64,000 nt of DNA from Zestomonas insulae (GCF_016901015.1 NZ_JAFEUP010000004.1:186001-250000), one strand, 5' to 3'. Shown: positions 21,370 to 30,413, counted from the stretch's first letter. Program-made: numbers and translations. Notes: a model not told the origin generated them from the sequence alone.

Positions 21370-22641
21370 ATGAGTGGTTACAACGCAGTACTGGCAAGAA
21401 ATACGGACAACGCGCCGAAAGGCGTCGGTCCCTACTCACAAACTGTTGCCTTCTCCCACTACAACAATCTTTCCGCTCAATTACCCATCGATCCAAAGTC
21501 CGGAAAGCTGGTAGCCGGCGGTATAAAAGAGCAAACCGAGCAGTGCCTCAACAACATTAAGGCAGTTGTGGAAAGCATCGATCACGTACTGGATGACGTA
21601 GTTAGAACCACTATTTTTCTTAAGAATGTCTCAGACACCGATTCTATAAACGAGATCTATGCAAAGTTTTTCCCAGACTATGCCCCCGTACTGACGATAG
21701 TTGCGGTGGCAGCGCTACCACTGGGCGCCCTGGTGCAAATTGAGGCGCTTATTTCAAACGGTGAAGGGACCATTCCAAACGCGCCACAGGCCGGCGACCT
21801 GGTAAAAGTTGCAAAGAACATGGAAAACGCCCCCACAAATCCGCTATCGACGCAAACCGTAGCCTTCTCTCACTACAACAACCTTTCCGCTCAACTGCCC
21901 ATCGACCCGAAAACTGGAAAACTGGTGGCTGGCGGCGCAAAAGAGCAGGCAGCGCAGTGTTTGAAGAACATCAAGGCCATTCTCGAAAGCATCGACGTTC
22001 CGTTTGATGACATTGTCAAAATAACGCTGTTCCTGAAGAACCTTGCAGACACTGATTCGGTAAATGAAATCTACACAACCTTCTTTCCGGATTCGGCTAT
22101 CGCCCGGACTGTAGGCTATGTGCCTGCACGCACCGTAGTTGAGGTTTCCGCCTTGCCTCTGGGGGCTTTGGTACAAGTCGAAGCCGTGGTGTCGCACGGC
22201 GACGGCACGCCGCCTCAGCTAGTCGAAGACCGGCACGGCATCGTTATAAAGGCCAACAATACGGCTGACGCCCCCAGAAGCCCGCTATCCACACAAACCG
22301 TGGCCTTTTCCCATTACAACCACCTCTCCGCACAACTGCCTCTGGATGCAAAGACCGGCCAGGTGGTGGGTAGCAGTGCCAAGGAGCAAGCCGCGCAGTG
22401 CCTGAAGAACATCAAGAGCATTGTGGAGAGCATCAACCACGCGCTGGACGACGTGGTTAAGGTCAATATCTACCTTAAAAACATCGACGATATTGCGGCG
22501 GTAGATGAGGCTTACACGCAGTTCTTCCCAGGCGGTGTTCCCGCACGCAGGACCGTAGGCGTATCCGCTCTGCCCAACGGTGCCTTGGTGCAAATTGAAG
22601 CCGTTGTCGCCAACGCTGAAGGCACGCCGCCCAGCGCCTGA
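21370..22641 (+). CDS. triple-domain RidA (YjgF/YER057c) fusion protein
   Basis: 423 residues made of three tandem RidA domains (about 1-138, 139-284, 285-423). Each repeats TQTVAFSHYN.LSAQLP near its start and SALP.GALVQ.EA (AALP in the first) near its end. RidA proteins hydrolyse reactive enamine/imine intermediates. The catalytic Arg (E. coli R105 equivalent) is present in domain 2 (R254, PARTVV) and domain 3 (R393, PARRTV), but domain 1 has Leu108 there (PVLTIVAV). Single-domain RidA is about 130 residues. G+C is visibly lower than in the neighbours, suggesting transfer. The gene is convergent with ligD. Function beyond the family fold is not known. Confidence 0.9.
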   Translation: MSGYNAVLARNTDNAPKGVGPYSQTVAFSHYNNLSAQLPIDPKSGKLVAGGIKEQTEQCLNNIKAVVESIDHVLDDVVRTTIFLKNVSDTDSINEIYAKFFPDYAPVLTIVAVAALPLGALVQIEALISNGEGTIPNAPQAGDLVKVAKNMENAPTNPLSTQTVAFSHYNNLSAQLPIDPKTGKLVAGGAKEQAAQCLKNIKAILESIDVPFDDIVKITLFLKNLADTDSVNEIYTTFFPDSAIARTVGYVPARTVVEVSALPLGALVQVEAVVSHGDGTPPQLVEDRHGIVIKANNTADAPRSPLSTQTVAFSHYNHLSAQLPLDAKTGQVVGSSAKEQAAQCLKNIKSIVESINHALDDVVKVNIYLKNIDDIAAVDEAYTQFFPGGVPARRTVGVSALPNGALVQIEAVVANAEGTPPSA

Positions 22642-22704
22642 CCGGCATGTCCTTGTAGGCACTCCACGTAGGGTGGATGTCGATGTTTACTTCCACCCTG
22701 CCCC

Positions 22705-25224
22705 TCACGGCGCCTTGGTCCCCAACCGTTTCCACATCGCCGCGGTAATGCGCTGCCGATTGGCGTAGCCCTGCCAGGGATCGCCCTGCAAGCCGTCCAG
22801 TCGCTCCTGCAGGTTGTCCACCGTCCATTGCGCGGCGCTGCGCAGGCTCGGTAGTTCGTCACGGGCAATGGGCACCGAGACCGGCAAGCCGGGCCGGGCG
22901 CGCACCGAGTAGGCGGCCACAGTGCTGGCGCCACGACTGTTGCGCAGGTAGTCGATAAAGATCTTGCCAATCCGGTTCTTCGGCCCCATGGTCGCGGTGA
23001 AGCGCTCCGGCAGTTGTTGCTGCATGAACTGGCTGAGCGCCTTGGCGAAAGCCTTCACCGTGTCCCAGTCAGCATGCCGGGCGAGCGGCACGATGATGTG
23101 CATACCCTTGCCGCCGCTGGTCTTCAGGTAGGCCGCCAGCCCCAGTTCGTCGAGCACCGTCAGGCACAGCTGGGTGGCTTCGAGCATGCTCTTCCACGGC
23201 AGCTTGGGGTCCGGGTCAAGGTCGAGGATGAAGCGGTCCGGCTTCTCGATGCTGTCTGTGGTGGCGTTCCAGGTATGCAGCTCGATGGTGCCCATCTGCA
23301 CCGCGCCGACCAGTGCCTTGAGCGTGTCGATCTCCATCAAGCGCGCGTGGCCGGGATCGAGCTTGGCGTCGAGGTGCTTGATGTTGGGAATCGCCAGGCG
23401 CTCGGCGTGCTTCTGGAAGAACTGCTCGCCGCCGACGCCATCCGGCACGCGGACGATCGACACCGGGCGATTGTCCAGTTGCGGCAGCAGCCAGTCGGCG
23501 ATGCCCTGGTAGAAGCGCGCCAGGTCTTCCTTGCGGTAACCGCTGCCGGCGTCGATGACTCGCTCGGGATGGCTGATCGGCACGCCGGCGACCACCACTT
23601 TGCCGCCTTTGCTCGCGCCGCGCGCGACCTTCGGTTTGGCGGCCGGGCGCGGCGATTCGCGGACGATCTCGCTGGCCGGCTTGTCGCTGCGCAGGCCGAC
23701 AAACGCCGCCTGGCGCACGATGCCTTCGCGGGTCCACTCGGCGAACTCCACCTCGCCAACCAGCAGCGGCTCGACCCAGTTCACCCCGCGTGCGGCCTGG
23801 CCGCCGAGCTTCTCGGCGAGCGGCGAGTCGTCGCGTGCCAGGCGCTGCAACTGGCCGTGCAGCTGCTTCAGGCTGGTCTCGCTGAACCCCGTGCCGACCC
23901 GCCCCGCGTAGCGCAGGCCGTCACCGTCGTTGACCGCCAGCAGCAGTGCGCCGAATCCGCTGCGGCTGCCCTGCGGTTGGCTGTAGCCGACGATCACGAA
24001 CTCCTGGCGCAGGCGGCACTTGAGCTTGATCCAGTCCGCGCTGCGCCGTGACACATAGGTGCTGCCGGCGCGTTTGCCGATCACCCCCTCCAGGGCCATG
24101 GCGCAAGCGCTCTCGATGATGTCGCGATGCTTGGCGGTGAACGCGTCGGAGTAGCGCAGCAGCGGGTGCTTCTTGCCGCCGAGGGCCTTCTTCAGTGCGG
24201 CGCGGCGCTCTTCCACCGGCTGCTCGCGCAGGTCCTCGCCGTTGAGGAACGGCGCGTCGAACAGGTAGTAGAGGATGTCCAGGCTGCGGCCCAGCTCGAA
24301 GGCATTCTGCAGCGCCTGGAAGTCCGGCAGCCCTTCGTCGTTGAGTACCACCACTTCGCCGTCCAGCCAGCTGTCCGCGAGCCGCAATGCCGCCAGCTCC
24401 TTGGCCTGGCGCGGCAGACGCGCGGTCCAGTCGTGGCCGTTGCGAGTGAACAGCCGCACCTCGCCATCGGCAATACGCGCGAGGATGCGGTAGCCGTCGA
24501 ACTTGATCTCGTACAGCCAGTCGCCACCGGGCGGCTGGTCGACCAGCGTGGCCAGTTGTGGGGCGAGCTGGCTGGGCAATGTGGTGCGGCGGACTTTGCC
24601 CGGTTGCTTGCGCGCAGATGACTGCGGCGCCGGCCTGGCGGCGCTCGGCTGACCCACCTCTGCGCCGCTGAGCACGCTGGCAGGCTGCGCCTGAACGATG
24701 TCGTACTCGTCGGCCGGGCGGGCTACCTCGTCGCGTTCCTTGATCAGCAACCACTGCTCCTTGTCGCCGCTGCCCTTGAGGTTGGTGCGCACCAGCGTCC
24801 AGTCGCCAGAAAGCTTCTCGCCGATCAGGCTGAACTTGAGCTTGCCGTCCCGGTAGGCGGCTGCCGGATCACCGTGCGGCTGCCAGATGCCCTGGTCCCA
24901 GACGATCACGTCGCCGGCGCCGTACTGGCCCTCGGGAATCTGCCCCTCGAAGCTGGCGTAGCTCAGCGGATGGTCCTCGACGTGCACCGCCAGGCGCTTG
25001 TCCTGCGGATCGAGGCTCGGGCCCTTGGGCACCGCCCAGCTCTTCAGGGTGCCGCCCAGCTCCAGGCGGAAGTCGTAGTGCAGGCGCCGCGCATCGTGTT
25101 TCTGGATAACGAAGCGCAACGCGCCGGCCTTGCCCTTGGCGCGGCGTGGCTCGTCGCGGGGCTCGGCGGTGATGTCGAAGTTGCGTTTGCGGTTGTACTC
25201 GCTGACGGGCTTGGCCTTGGCCAT
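22705..25224 (-). CDS. ligD: NHEJ DNA ligase D (multidomain)
   Basis: 839 residues with three activities. The N-terminal 3'-phosphoesterase (about 30-190; HDARRLHYDFRLELGG and HVEDHPLSYASFEG), then the ATP-dependent ligase (about 225-530; YEIKFDGYR with adenylated Lys near 241, DGEVVVL, EGVIGKR, DWIKLKC), and the C-terminal primase/polymerase (about 550-839; LDLDPDP metal site near 670). It repairs double-strand breaks with Ku. ATG 25224 follows AGGAG. It lies 20 bases after ku on the same strand. Domain order PE-ligase-polymerase matches the P. aeruginosa enzyme. Confidence 0.98.
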   Translation of the reverse strand: MAKAKPVSEYNRKRNFDITAEPRDEPRRAKGKAGALRFVIQKHDARRLHYDFRLELGGTLKSWAVPKGPSLDPQDKRLAVHVEDHPLSYASFEGQIPEGQYGAGDVIVWDQGIWQPHGDPAAAYRDGKLKFSLIGEKLSGDWTLVRTNLKGSGDKEQWLLIKERDEVARPADEYDIVQAQPASVLSGAEVGQPSAARPAPQSSARKQPGKVRRTTLPSQLAPQLATLVDQPPGGDWLYEIKFDGYRILARIADGEVRLFTRNGHDWTARLPRQAKELAALRLADSWLDGEVVVLNDEGLPDFQALQNAFELGRSLDILYYLFDAPFLNGEDLREQPVEERRAALKKALGGKKHPLLRYSDAFTAKHRDIIESACAMALEGVIGKRAGSTYVSRRSADWIKLKCRLRQEFVIVGYSQPQGSRSGFGALLLAVNDGDGLRYAGRVGTGFSETSLKQLHGQLQRLARDDSPLAEKLGGQAARGVNWVEPLLVGEVEFAEWTREGIVRQAAFVGLRSDKPASEIVRESPRPAAKPKVARGASKGGKVVVAGVPISHPERVIDAGSGYRKEDLARFYQGIADWLLPQLDNRPVSIVRVPDGVGGEQFFQKHAERLAIPNIKHLDAKLDPGHARLMEIDTLKALVGAVQMGTIELHTWNATTDSIEKPDRFILDLDPDPKLPWKSMLEATQLCLTVLDELGLAAYLKTSGGKGMHIIVPLARHADWDTVKAFAKALSQFMQQQLPERFTATMGPKNRIGKIFIDYLRNSRGASTVAAYSVRARPGLPVSVPIARDELPSLRSAAQWTVDNLQERLDGLQGDPWQGYANRQRITAAMWKRLGTKAP

Positions 25225-25244
25225 GGTCGGTCACTCCTGGCGAG

Positions 25245-26138
25245 CTACTTGCGGGCGGTCTTGCGCGGCTTGCTCGCCGGCGCGTCGTCGCTGGGCGGCG
25301 CGGCCTTGGCTTTGGCCGCCGGCTTGCGCGATTTGCTGGGCGGTGCGCTCTTGCCACCGAGGCTGCGCTTGAGCAGTTCGGTGAGGTCGATGACGTCCGC
25401 GCTGCGGCGCTCCTCGCCCTCCTCCACGGCTTCGACTTCCTCGATCTTGCCGGCGCGCGCCTTCTGCTCGACCAGCCCCATGATCTTGTCCTGGAAGCTG
25501 TCGAGGTACTCGTCGGGTTGCCAGTCGGCGCTCATGTCTTCGACCAGCCGCTTGGCCATGTCCAGCTCGCGCTTGGCCAGTTCGGGCTTGGTCGCCGTGC
25601 TGGGCAACTCCAGTTGCGCCGGGCTGCGCACGTCCGCCGGCCACCGCAGCATCACCAGCACCAGTGCGGCGTCCTGGGTCATCAGCGCCGCCAGGTACTG
25701 CTTGGTGCGCAGCACCACGTGCGCCAGGGCCACCTTGTCGGTGTCTTCCAGGGTCTTGCGCAGCAGCGCGTAGACCTTCTCGCCGCGCCGGTCGGGGCTG
25801 AGGAAGTACGGCGTGTCGATATGGGTGAAGGGGATCGCCTCGCGCTCGACGAAGGCAAAGATATCGATGGTCTGCGTGGAGTCCGGGTGGGCGGCGCGGA
25901 TTTCCTCCTCGCTGAGCACCACGTAGCGGCCCTTCTCGTACTGCACACCTTTGACGATGTGTTCCTTCGGCACTTCCTTGCCGGTGACCTTGTTGACTCG
26001 CTTGTAGCCGACCGGCTCCATGCTGCGGTCGTCGAGCCAGTCGAAATCGACACCGTGGGCCGCCGTGGCGGACACCAGGTTCACCGGGATATGCACCAGG
26101 CCGAAGCTGATCGCGCCCTTCCAGATAGATCGTGCCAT
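25245..26138 (-). CDS. ku: NHEJ end-binding protein Ku
   Basis: 297-residue bacterial Ku: opens MARSIWKGAISFGLVHIPVNL, has a central beta-barrel ring domain (to about 240) and a Lys/Ala/Pro-rich tail (about 258-297) thought to contact DNA and LigD. It forms a homodimer on DNA ends and recruits LigD, encoded next. The ATG at 26138 is supported by the near-universal N-terminus. A promoter-like element similar to that of glgE lies about 33-61 bases upstream. Confidence 0.98.
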   Translation of the reverse strand: MARSIWKGAISFGLVHIPVNLVSATAAHGVDFDWLDDRSMEPVGYKRVNKVTGKEVPKEHIVKGVQYEKGRYVVLSEEEIRAAHPDSTQTIDIFAFVEREAIPFTHIDTPYFLSPDRRGEKVYALLRKTLEDTDKVALAHVVLRTKQYLAALMTQDAALVLVMLRWPADVRSPAQLELPSTATKPELAKRELDMAKRLVEDMSADWQPDEYLDSFQDKIMGLVEQKARAGKIEEVEAVEEGEERRSADVIDLTELLKRSLGGKSAPPSKSRKPAAKAKAAPPSDDAPASKPRKTARK

Positions 26139-26170
26139 CGCCGCGGTTCCAATTCAGTGGATTACCTTCG

Positions 26171-26199
26171 GCGGACCCACCCGGCGCGGCAAAAGTTTC
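26171..26199 (-). promoter_or_regulatory. glgE-like promoter element upstream of ku
   Basis: On the minus strand, GAAACTT (26199-26193), 17 bases, then TCCGC (26175-26171). The stretch CTGAAACTTTTGCCGCGCC is identical to the glgE upstream element apart from one extra A. The -10 fit to AlgU is poor, so the shared sequence is better supported than the sigma factor. The -35 overlaps the end of the small gene at 26198-26446. Confidence 0.3.
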
Positions 26200-26446
26200 A
26201 GCTATCGAGCGCCACGCCGTCGCTGTAGATCACCTGGCCGTCGCGGGTGATGTCGCGGATCTCGCGCAGCATGTCGTCGGCGGCGGTTTCCGCCTCCGCT
26301 TCGCAGGCGCAGTCGGGCAGTACCACCCACAGCACGTTGACCCGGCTGCCGGGGCGCTTGGGCTGGTATTCGATGAGGCCGATGTAACGCGGGCCGTCGC
26401 GCATGGCGTCGGTCCAAGCCACATGGTGCGGGAAGTCTTTGAACAT
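26198..26446 (-). CDS. small protein of unknown function upstream of ku
   Basis: 82 residues starting MFKDFPHHVAWTDAM. I do not recognise a family. The fold looks mixed alpha/beta: strands around RYIGLIEYQPK and VNVLWVVLP, then an acidic helix (CEAEAETAADDMLREIRD). ATG 26446 has AAGGA about seven bases upstream. A longer in-frame start at 26521 would overlap the MgtC gene and has a weak ribosome site, so it is not used. It lies between the MgtC-like gene and ku on the same strand. Confidence 0.65.
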   Translation of the reverse strand: MFKDFPHHVAWTDAMRDGPRYIGLIEYQPKRPGSRVNVLWVVLPDCACEAEAETAADDMLREIRDITRDGQVIYSDGVALDS

Positions 26447-26495
26447 GCCGGAATCCTTGCTGATCGGGCCGTCTCTCACTTCAGAACCCAGAGGG

Positions 26496-27002
26496 TCACG
26501 GAGAGTTTCCGCCGCCTTCATGACGGTTTTCCAATCGTTCGAGAATCTTGCGCAGCACGCTGAGGATGATCAGCGCCATCACCGTTGCGAGAATCGCCAC
26601 GGTCTCGTTGCCCAGCCCCACCGCCACGCCAATCGCGGTGGTCAGCCAGATGCCGGCCGCGGTGGTCAGGCCCTTGATCTGCCCGGAATCGTCGCTTTTC
26701 AGGATGGTCCCCGCGCAGAGGAAACCGACCCCGGCGGCGATACCCTGGATCACTCGGCTCAGCGCATCGGTGTGCGCCTCTTCGAACTGCATGATCATCA
26801 CGAAGATCGCCGCACCCAGCGCCACCAGCATGTGGGTGCGCACCCCGGCGGCCTTGCCCTGCTGTTCGCGCTCGAAGCCCAGTACGCCGCCGAGCAGCGC
26901 GGCGAGCAGGATGCGCAGTCCGGCGCGGGTCAGCTGCTCGACGTCGGCGGCGTCGGAGAATTCGTCGACCAGGGTCGCCTGCACCGTTGTCCAGGCGCTC
27001 AC
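26496..27002 (-). CDS. MgtC/SapB family membrane protein
   Basis: 168 residues with four or five hydrophobic segments. LTRAGLRILLAALLGGVLGFERE and KAAGVRTHMLVALGAAIFV are the MgtC/SapB signature, followed by GIAAGVGFLCAGTIL and KGLTTAAGIWLTTAIGVAVG. Members are inner-membrane proteins linked to magnesium limitation and acid or envelope stress. It lacks the long C-terminal cytoplasmic domain of Salmonella MgtC. The start appears to be GTG at 27002; the ribosome site is weak. CTATACG at about 27058-27064 (minus) resembles an RpoS -10. Confidence 0.88.
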   Translation of the reverse strand: MSAWTTVQATLVDEFSDAADVEQLTRAGLRILLAALLGGVLGFEREQQGKAAGVRTHMLVALGAAIFVMIMQFEEAHTDALSRVIQGIAAGVGFLCAGTILKSDDSGQIKGLTTAAGIWLTTAIGVAVGLGNETVAILATVMALIILSVLRKILERLENRHEGGGNSP

Positions 27003-27178
27003 CGGCCCAACCCCGCAATGCTTGGCGCGCGTCTCATGGCAGTTTCCCGCAGTGATCCGTATAGCCGTTCGACTCGTCGCGGCGCCGAAGGTTTGCCAGC
27101 GAAGAGCTGAACCATTTGGCCACTAGCCGAGGTCTTATCCAGTAAGAACGACGGAATCACCCGCTGGAGGTCGCAACC

Positions 27179-27403
27179 ATGGCGTCACCGCACAAGTTTC
27201 TCGTCAGCTACACCATCAAGGATCAGGCGCACTCCACCGAAGTGCTGAGCGAGGCCGAGTCGCTGACGCCGGATCAGGCGCTGTTTCACTTGCAGGGACT
27301 GCACGGCGATTGCCTGCCGGGGGACATCACTGTTGTCGAGGTGAAGCCCATCAGCCATCCCGGCAAGCCCGAGCCGTTGGCCGAGCCCAACGTGCAGCTA
27401 TGA
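27179..27403 (+). CDS. small protein of unknown function
   Basis: 74 residues, ATG 27179 with a good GGAGG upstream. The sequence reads as a small alpha/beta protein (KFLVSYTIKD, a helix around SLTPDQALFHLQGLHGD, then ITVVEVKPI) with a Pro-rich end. I do not recognise it. It begins a three-gene run ending at 28231 and is eight bases from the next start, so probably one operon. It diverges from the MgtC-like gene across 27003-27178. Confidence 0.7.
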   Translation: MASPHKFLVSYTIKDQAHSTEVLSEAESLTPDQALFHLQGLHGDCLPGDITVVEVKPISHPGKPEPLAEPNVQL

Positions 27404-27410
27404 CGACGCC

Positions 27411-28058
27411 ATGAAGAATCTCGAAACCCCGAAGACCAAGCTCGCCCTGTTCGGCGTGCAAGGCAGTGTCGGCAATGCGCTGCTGGTTGAATCGCTGGGT
27501 CGCCAGTTCGAAACCTCGGTGATCCTCAGCGACCTCAACGCGGTGACCGCGCGGCCAGGTATCCGCGCCAAACAGGGTGATCTGTTCGACCCGATCGGCG
27601 TGAGCCGCAGCGTGGCGGGCATGGACGGGGTGATCTGCATCCTCAGCAACCCGCACCTGGCCGCCGGCGCCGACGATCGCCAACTGCGCAGCTTCGACGA
27701 CCAGTTCGTGGCCATCGGCGCGCTGCTCGATGGGCTGGTGATCGCCGGCGTGCGCCGCCTGCTGCTGGTCGGCGACTTCAGCTGGCTGGACTACGACGAA
27801 CAGCTGCCCTCGCCGACCCTCGACCTCCTGGAGCAACGCCTGCTGGACAGCAGCCTGGCGTGGACGCTGGTCGACGCGCCGGCGGTGGCCGAACAACTGC
27901 TCGAGTTCGACGACTTTGCCCATCCCCATGAAGGGTCGGAGACCAGCGAACTGGAGCCTCTGCGCCGCTTCGCCGCCGGCGTGCTCGACGAGTTCGAGCT
28001 TGCCAATCACATCCACGAACGCATTCGTTTGACCGACCATCGCGAGGTATCGCCATGA
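27411..28058 (+). CDS. NAD(P)-binding Rossmann-fold protein (NmrA-like)
   Basis: 215 residues with an N-terminal dinucleotide-binding motif of the form GxxGxxG (LFGVQGSVGNALL near 13-25) and an atypical-SDR layout: GDLFDPIGVSRSVAGMDGVIC and GVRRLLLVGDFSWL. No Tyr-Lys catalytic pair is seen, so it may be a sensor or a reductase of the NAD(P)H-binding/NmrA group. Its stop overlaps the start of the 58-residue membrane protein gene (ATGA), implying translational coupling. Confidence 0.8.
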   Translation: MKNLETPKTKLALFGVQGSVGNALLVESLGRQFETSVILSDLNAVTARPGIRAKQGDLFDPIGVSRSVAGMDGVICILSNPHLAAGADDRQLRSFDDQFVAIGALLDGLVIAGVRRLLLVGDFSWLDYDEQLPSPTLDLLEQRLLDSSLAWTLVDAPAVAEQLLEFDDFAHPHEGSETSELEPLRRFAAGVLDEFELANHIHERIRLTDHREVSP

Positions 28059-28231
28059 CCATCGGCAGCTTCATCCTACTGATCTTCTCCGGCTGGCTGC
28101 TGCTCTGCGCCGCCACCCTGTGGGCCATGCTGCGTTTGGCGCGGCATCACTACATCCCGGTCACCACCGCGGTGCGTGTCACCCAGCGCCCGAGTCGCCC
28201 GCACGCCAACAAACGCACCATAGCCGCCTGA
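28055..28231 (+). CDS. 58-residue single-helix membrane protein
   Basis: ATG 28055 overlaps the previous stop (ATGA); TGA at 28229-28231. One hydrophobic helix spans residues 4-27 (SFILLIFSGWLLLCAATLWA), followed by a basic His/Arg-rich tail (LRLARHHYIP ... NKRTIAA). Probably an inner-membrane protein with a cytoplasmic basic tail. No family recognised. Tight coupling to the Rossmann-fold gene is the main support that it is real. Confidence 0.65.
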   Translation: MTIGSFILLIFSGWLLLCAATLWAMLRLARHHYIPVTTAVRVTQRPSRPHANKRTIAA

Positions 28232-28233
28232 AA

Positions 28234-28255
28234 GGCTCGGCATCCCTGCCGAGCC
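28234..28255. terminator. hairpin between convergent genes (katE terminator)
   Basis: GGCTCGGCA (28234-28242), loop TCCC, TGCCGAGCC (28247-28255): a perfect 9-bp stem in the 43-base gap between the 58-residue gene and katE. On the minus strand it is followed by TTTC, so it is a moderately good intrinsic terminator for katE; the plus direction has no T run. Confidence 0.6.
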
Positions 28256-28274
28256 GGCCGTTTGAGGCGGTGAG

Positions 28275-30413
28275 TTAGGCCGGCACCTGCTTGGCCTTGG
28301 GCTCCCGCGCCCATACCCGGTGCTCACCGATCGCCTTGCGGAATCCCGCCAGCAGCGCCTTGCCATCCTTGCCAGCCAGCAAACCGGCGTCCGCCTCCAG
28401 GCGCAGCTGCTTGGCCAACTCGCCGGCCTCACCACACAGCGCAATTGCCTTGAGGTGCTTGTAGGCCTCGAGCAGGTAGTGCAGCGCCGCGCCGTTGCCG
28501 GCCAGGGCCTTGGCGGCCGCAGCGCCACCCGGCACGAACACCGCGTCGAAGGCGATCGACGGCAGCCCCTCGTAGCTACCGTGCGGCACCAGTGGTTTGC
28601 CGTCGCTGCCAGTCACCGGCGCGGCCGTCGGCCCGATCAGCTTGGCGCTGGCGCCCTCCTTCTTCAGCGCGGCCAGCAGCGCCGCGATGTCGGCGGCCGC
28701 CGCACCGTCGGCAATCAGCACCGCGACCTTGCGCGACTTGATGTTGCCCGGCAGCAGGTTGGCCTGGCTCAGCGCCGGCGAGGCCCTGAGCTTGCGCGCG
28801 GCCAATTCGACAGTCGGTCCCTTGGGCGCCGGCAGGCCGAGGTTTGCGGCAACCCGCTTGGCCAACGTCATGTCGATGTTGGCCAGCACTTCGTTGACCT
28901 GCCGGGCGCGAATCTCCACGCGCTCGACCTTGCTCAGCTCGAAGCTGTAGGCGCTGATGATGTGCTCCTGTTCGTGCGGGCTCATGCTGTTGAAGAACAG
29001 CGTGGCCTGCGAGAAATGGTCGCTGAACGAGTCGCTGCGCTTGCGCAGCTTGATGCCGGTCATCGGCTCGGGATAGCTCTCGAAGCCCCCACCCTGCGCC
29101 GCCGGCGGCGTTTCCTTCGGCCAGCCTGCGTCGATCGAGTTCGGTTCGTAGGCCGCGCGGCCCTTGTTGACCGTCTGCCGGTGGATGGCGTCGCGCTGGT
29201 TGTTGTGGAACGGACAAACCGGCCGGTTGATCGGCAGCTCATTGAAGTTCGGCCCGCCGAGGCGCGACAGCTGGGTGTCGGTGTAGGAGAACAGCCGGCC
29301 CTGCATCAGCGGGTCGTTGCTGAAATCGATACCAGGGACGATATGGCCGACGTGGAAGGCCACCTGCTCGGTCTCGGCGAAGAAGTTGTCCGGGTTGCGG
29401 TTGAGGGTCAGCTTGCCGACCTTGCGCACTGGAACCAGCTCCTCAGGCACCAGTTTGGTGGGATCGAGCAGGTCGAAGTCGAACTTGTCTTCGTCGGCCT
29501 GGGGAATCACCTGCAAACCGAGCTCCCACTCCGGGTAGTCACCGCTCTCGATGTCCTCCCACAGCGCGCGGCGGTGGAAGTCGGGGTCCTTGCCGGCGAG
29601 CTTCTGCGCCTCGTCCCAGATCAGCGAGCAGACCCCAGACAGCGGCCGCCAGTGGAACTTGACGAACACGCTCTTGCCCGCCGCATTGATCAGCCGGAAG
29701 GTGTGTACGCCAAAGCCCTGCATGGCGCGAAAGCTGGTGGGGATGGCGCGGTCGGACATGGTCCACAGCACCATGTGCGCGGATTCCGGCTGCAGCGAGA
29801 CGAAGTCCCAGAACGTATCGTGAGCAGAGCCGCCGGTGGGCATCTCGTTATGCGCCTCAGGCTTCACCGCGTGGACGAAGTCGGGAAACTTGATCGCGTC
29901 CTGGATGAAGAACACCGGCATGTTGTTGCCGACCAGGTCGAAGTTGCCCTCGCTGGTGTAGAACTTGGTGGCGAAGCCGCGCACGTCGCGCACCGTATCG
30001 GCCGAGCCGCGCGGCCCCTGCACGGTGGAGAAACGCACGAACACCGGGGTATCCGCCTGGGTGTCGTTGAGGAAAGCCGCCTTGGTCAGCTCGGCCAGCG
30101 GCTCGTAGAGCTTGAACACCCCATGCGCCGCCGCACCACGCGCATGCACCACGCGCTCGGGAATCCGCTCGTGGTCGAAGTGGGTGATCTTCTCGCGCAT
30201 GATGAAGTCTTCGAGCAGCGATGGTCCCCGCTCGCCGGCTTTCAGGCTGTTCTTGTTGTCTGCGATGCGCACCCCGGTATTGGTGGTCAGCGCTTCGCCG
30301 CTGGCGTCTTCGCGGAAGGCGTCCAGTTGTTCGTGTTTTCGGCTGTTGTTGCGACGGTCGAGGGTGTCGGTTCCGGCCAGCTGGCTGGATGGGGCTTTCT
30401 TTTTCTGCGGCAT
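28275..30413 (-). CDS. katE: large-subunit catalase (HPII/KatE type)
   Basis: 712-residue clade II catalase breaking down hydrogen peroxide. Seen: a long N-terminal arm, the distal His in [15 protein letters not shown] (near 90), Asn in [20 protein letters not shown], the proximal Tyr in [15 protein letters not shown], and a C-terminal glutamine-amidotransferase/DJ-1-like domain (about 570-712; [23 protein letters not shown]). ATG 30413 has GAGGAG eight bases upstream; the frame stays open to 30785 but that part reads as non-coding. HPII-type catalases are usually stationary-phase enzymes. Confidence 0.97.
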   Translation of the reverse strand: MPQKKKAPSSQLAGTDTLDRRNNSRKHEQLDAFREDASGEALTTNTGVRIADNKNSLKAGERGPSLLEDFIMREKITHFDHERIPERVVHARGAAAHGVFKLYEPLAELTKAAFLNDTQADTPVFVRFSTVQGPRGSADTVRDVRGFATKFYTSEGNFDLVGNNMPVFFIQDAIKFPDFVHAVKPEAHNEMPTGGSAHDTFWDFVSLQPESAHMVLWTMSDRAIPTSFRAMQGFGVHTFRLINAAGKSVFVKFHWRPLSGVCSLIWDEAQKLAGKDPDFHRRALWEDIESGDYPEWELGLQVIPQADEDKFDFDLLDPTKLVPEELVPVRKVGKLTLNRNPDNFFAETEQVAFHVGHIVPGIDFSNDPLMQGRLFSYTDTQLSRLGGPNFNELPINRPVCPFHNNQRDAIHRQTVNKGRAAYEPNSIDAGWPKETPPAAQGGGFESYPEPMTGIKLRKRSDSFSDHFSQATLFFNSMSPHEQEHIISAYSFELSKVERVEIRARQVNEVLANIDMTLAKRVAANLGLPAPKGPTVELAARKLRASPALSQANLLPGNIKSRKVAVLIADGAAAADIAALLAALKKEGASAKLIGPTAAPVTGSDGKPLVPHGSYEGLPSIAFDAVFVPGGAAAAKALAGNGAALHYLLEAYKHLKAIALCGEAGELAKQLRLEADAGLLAGKDGKALLAGFRKAIGEHRVWAREPKAKQVPA

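Noticed and set aside
27055..27067. RpoS promoter for the MgtC-like gene (CTATACG)
   Set aside because: A single imperfect -10 hexamer without other support is too common to annotate.
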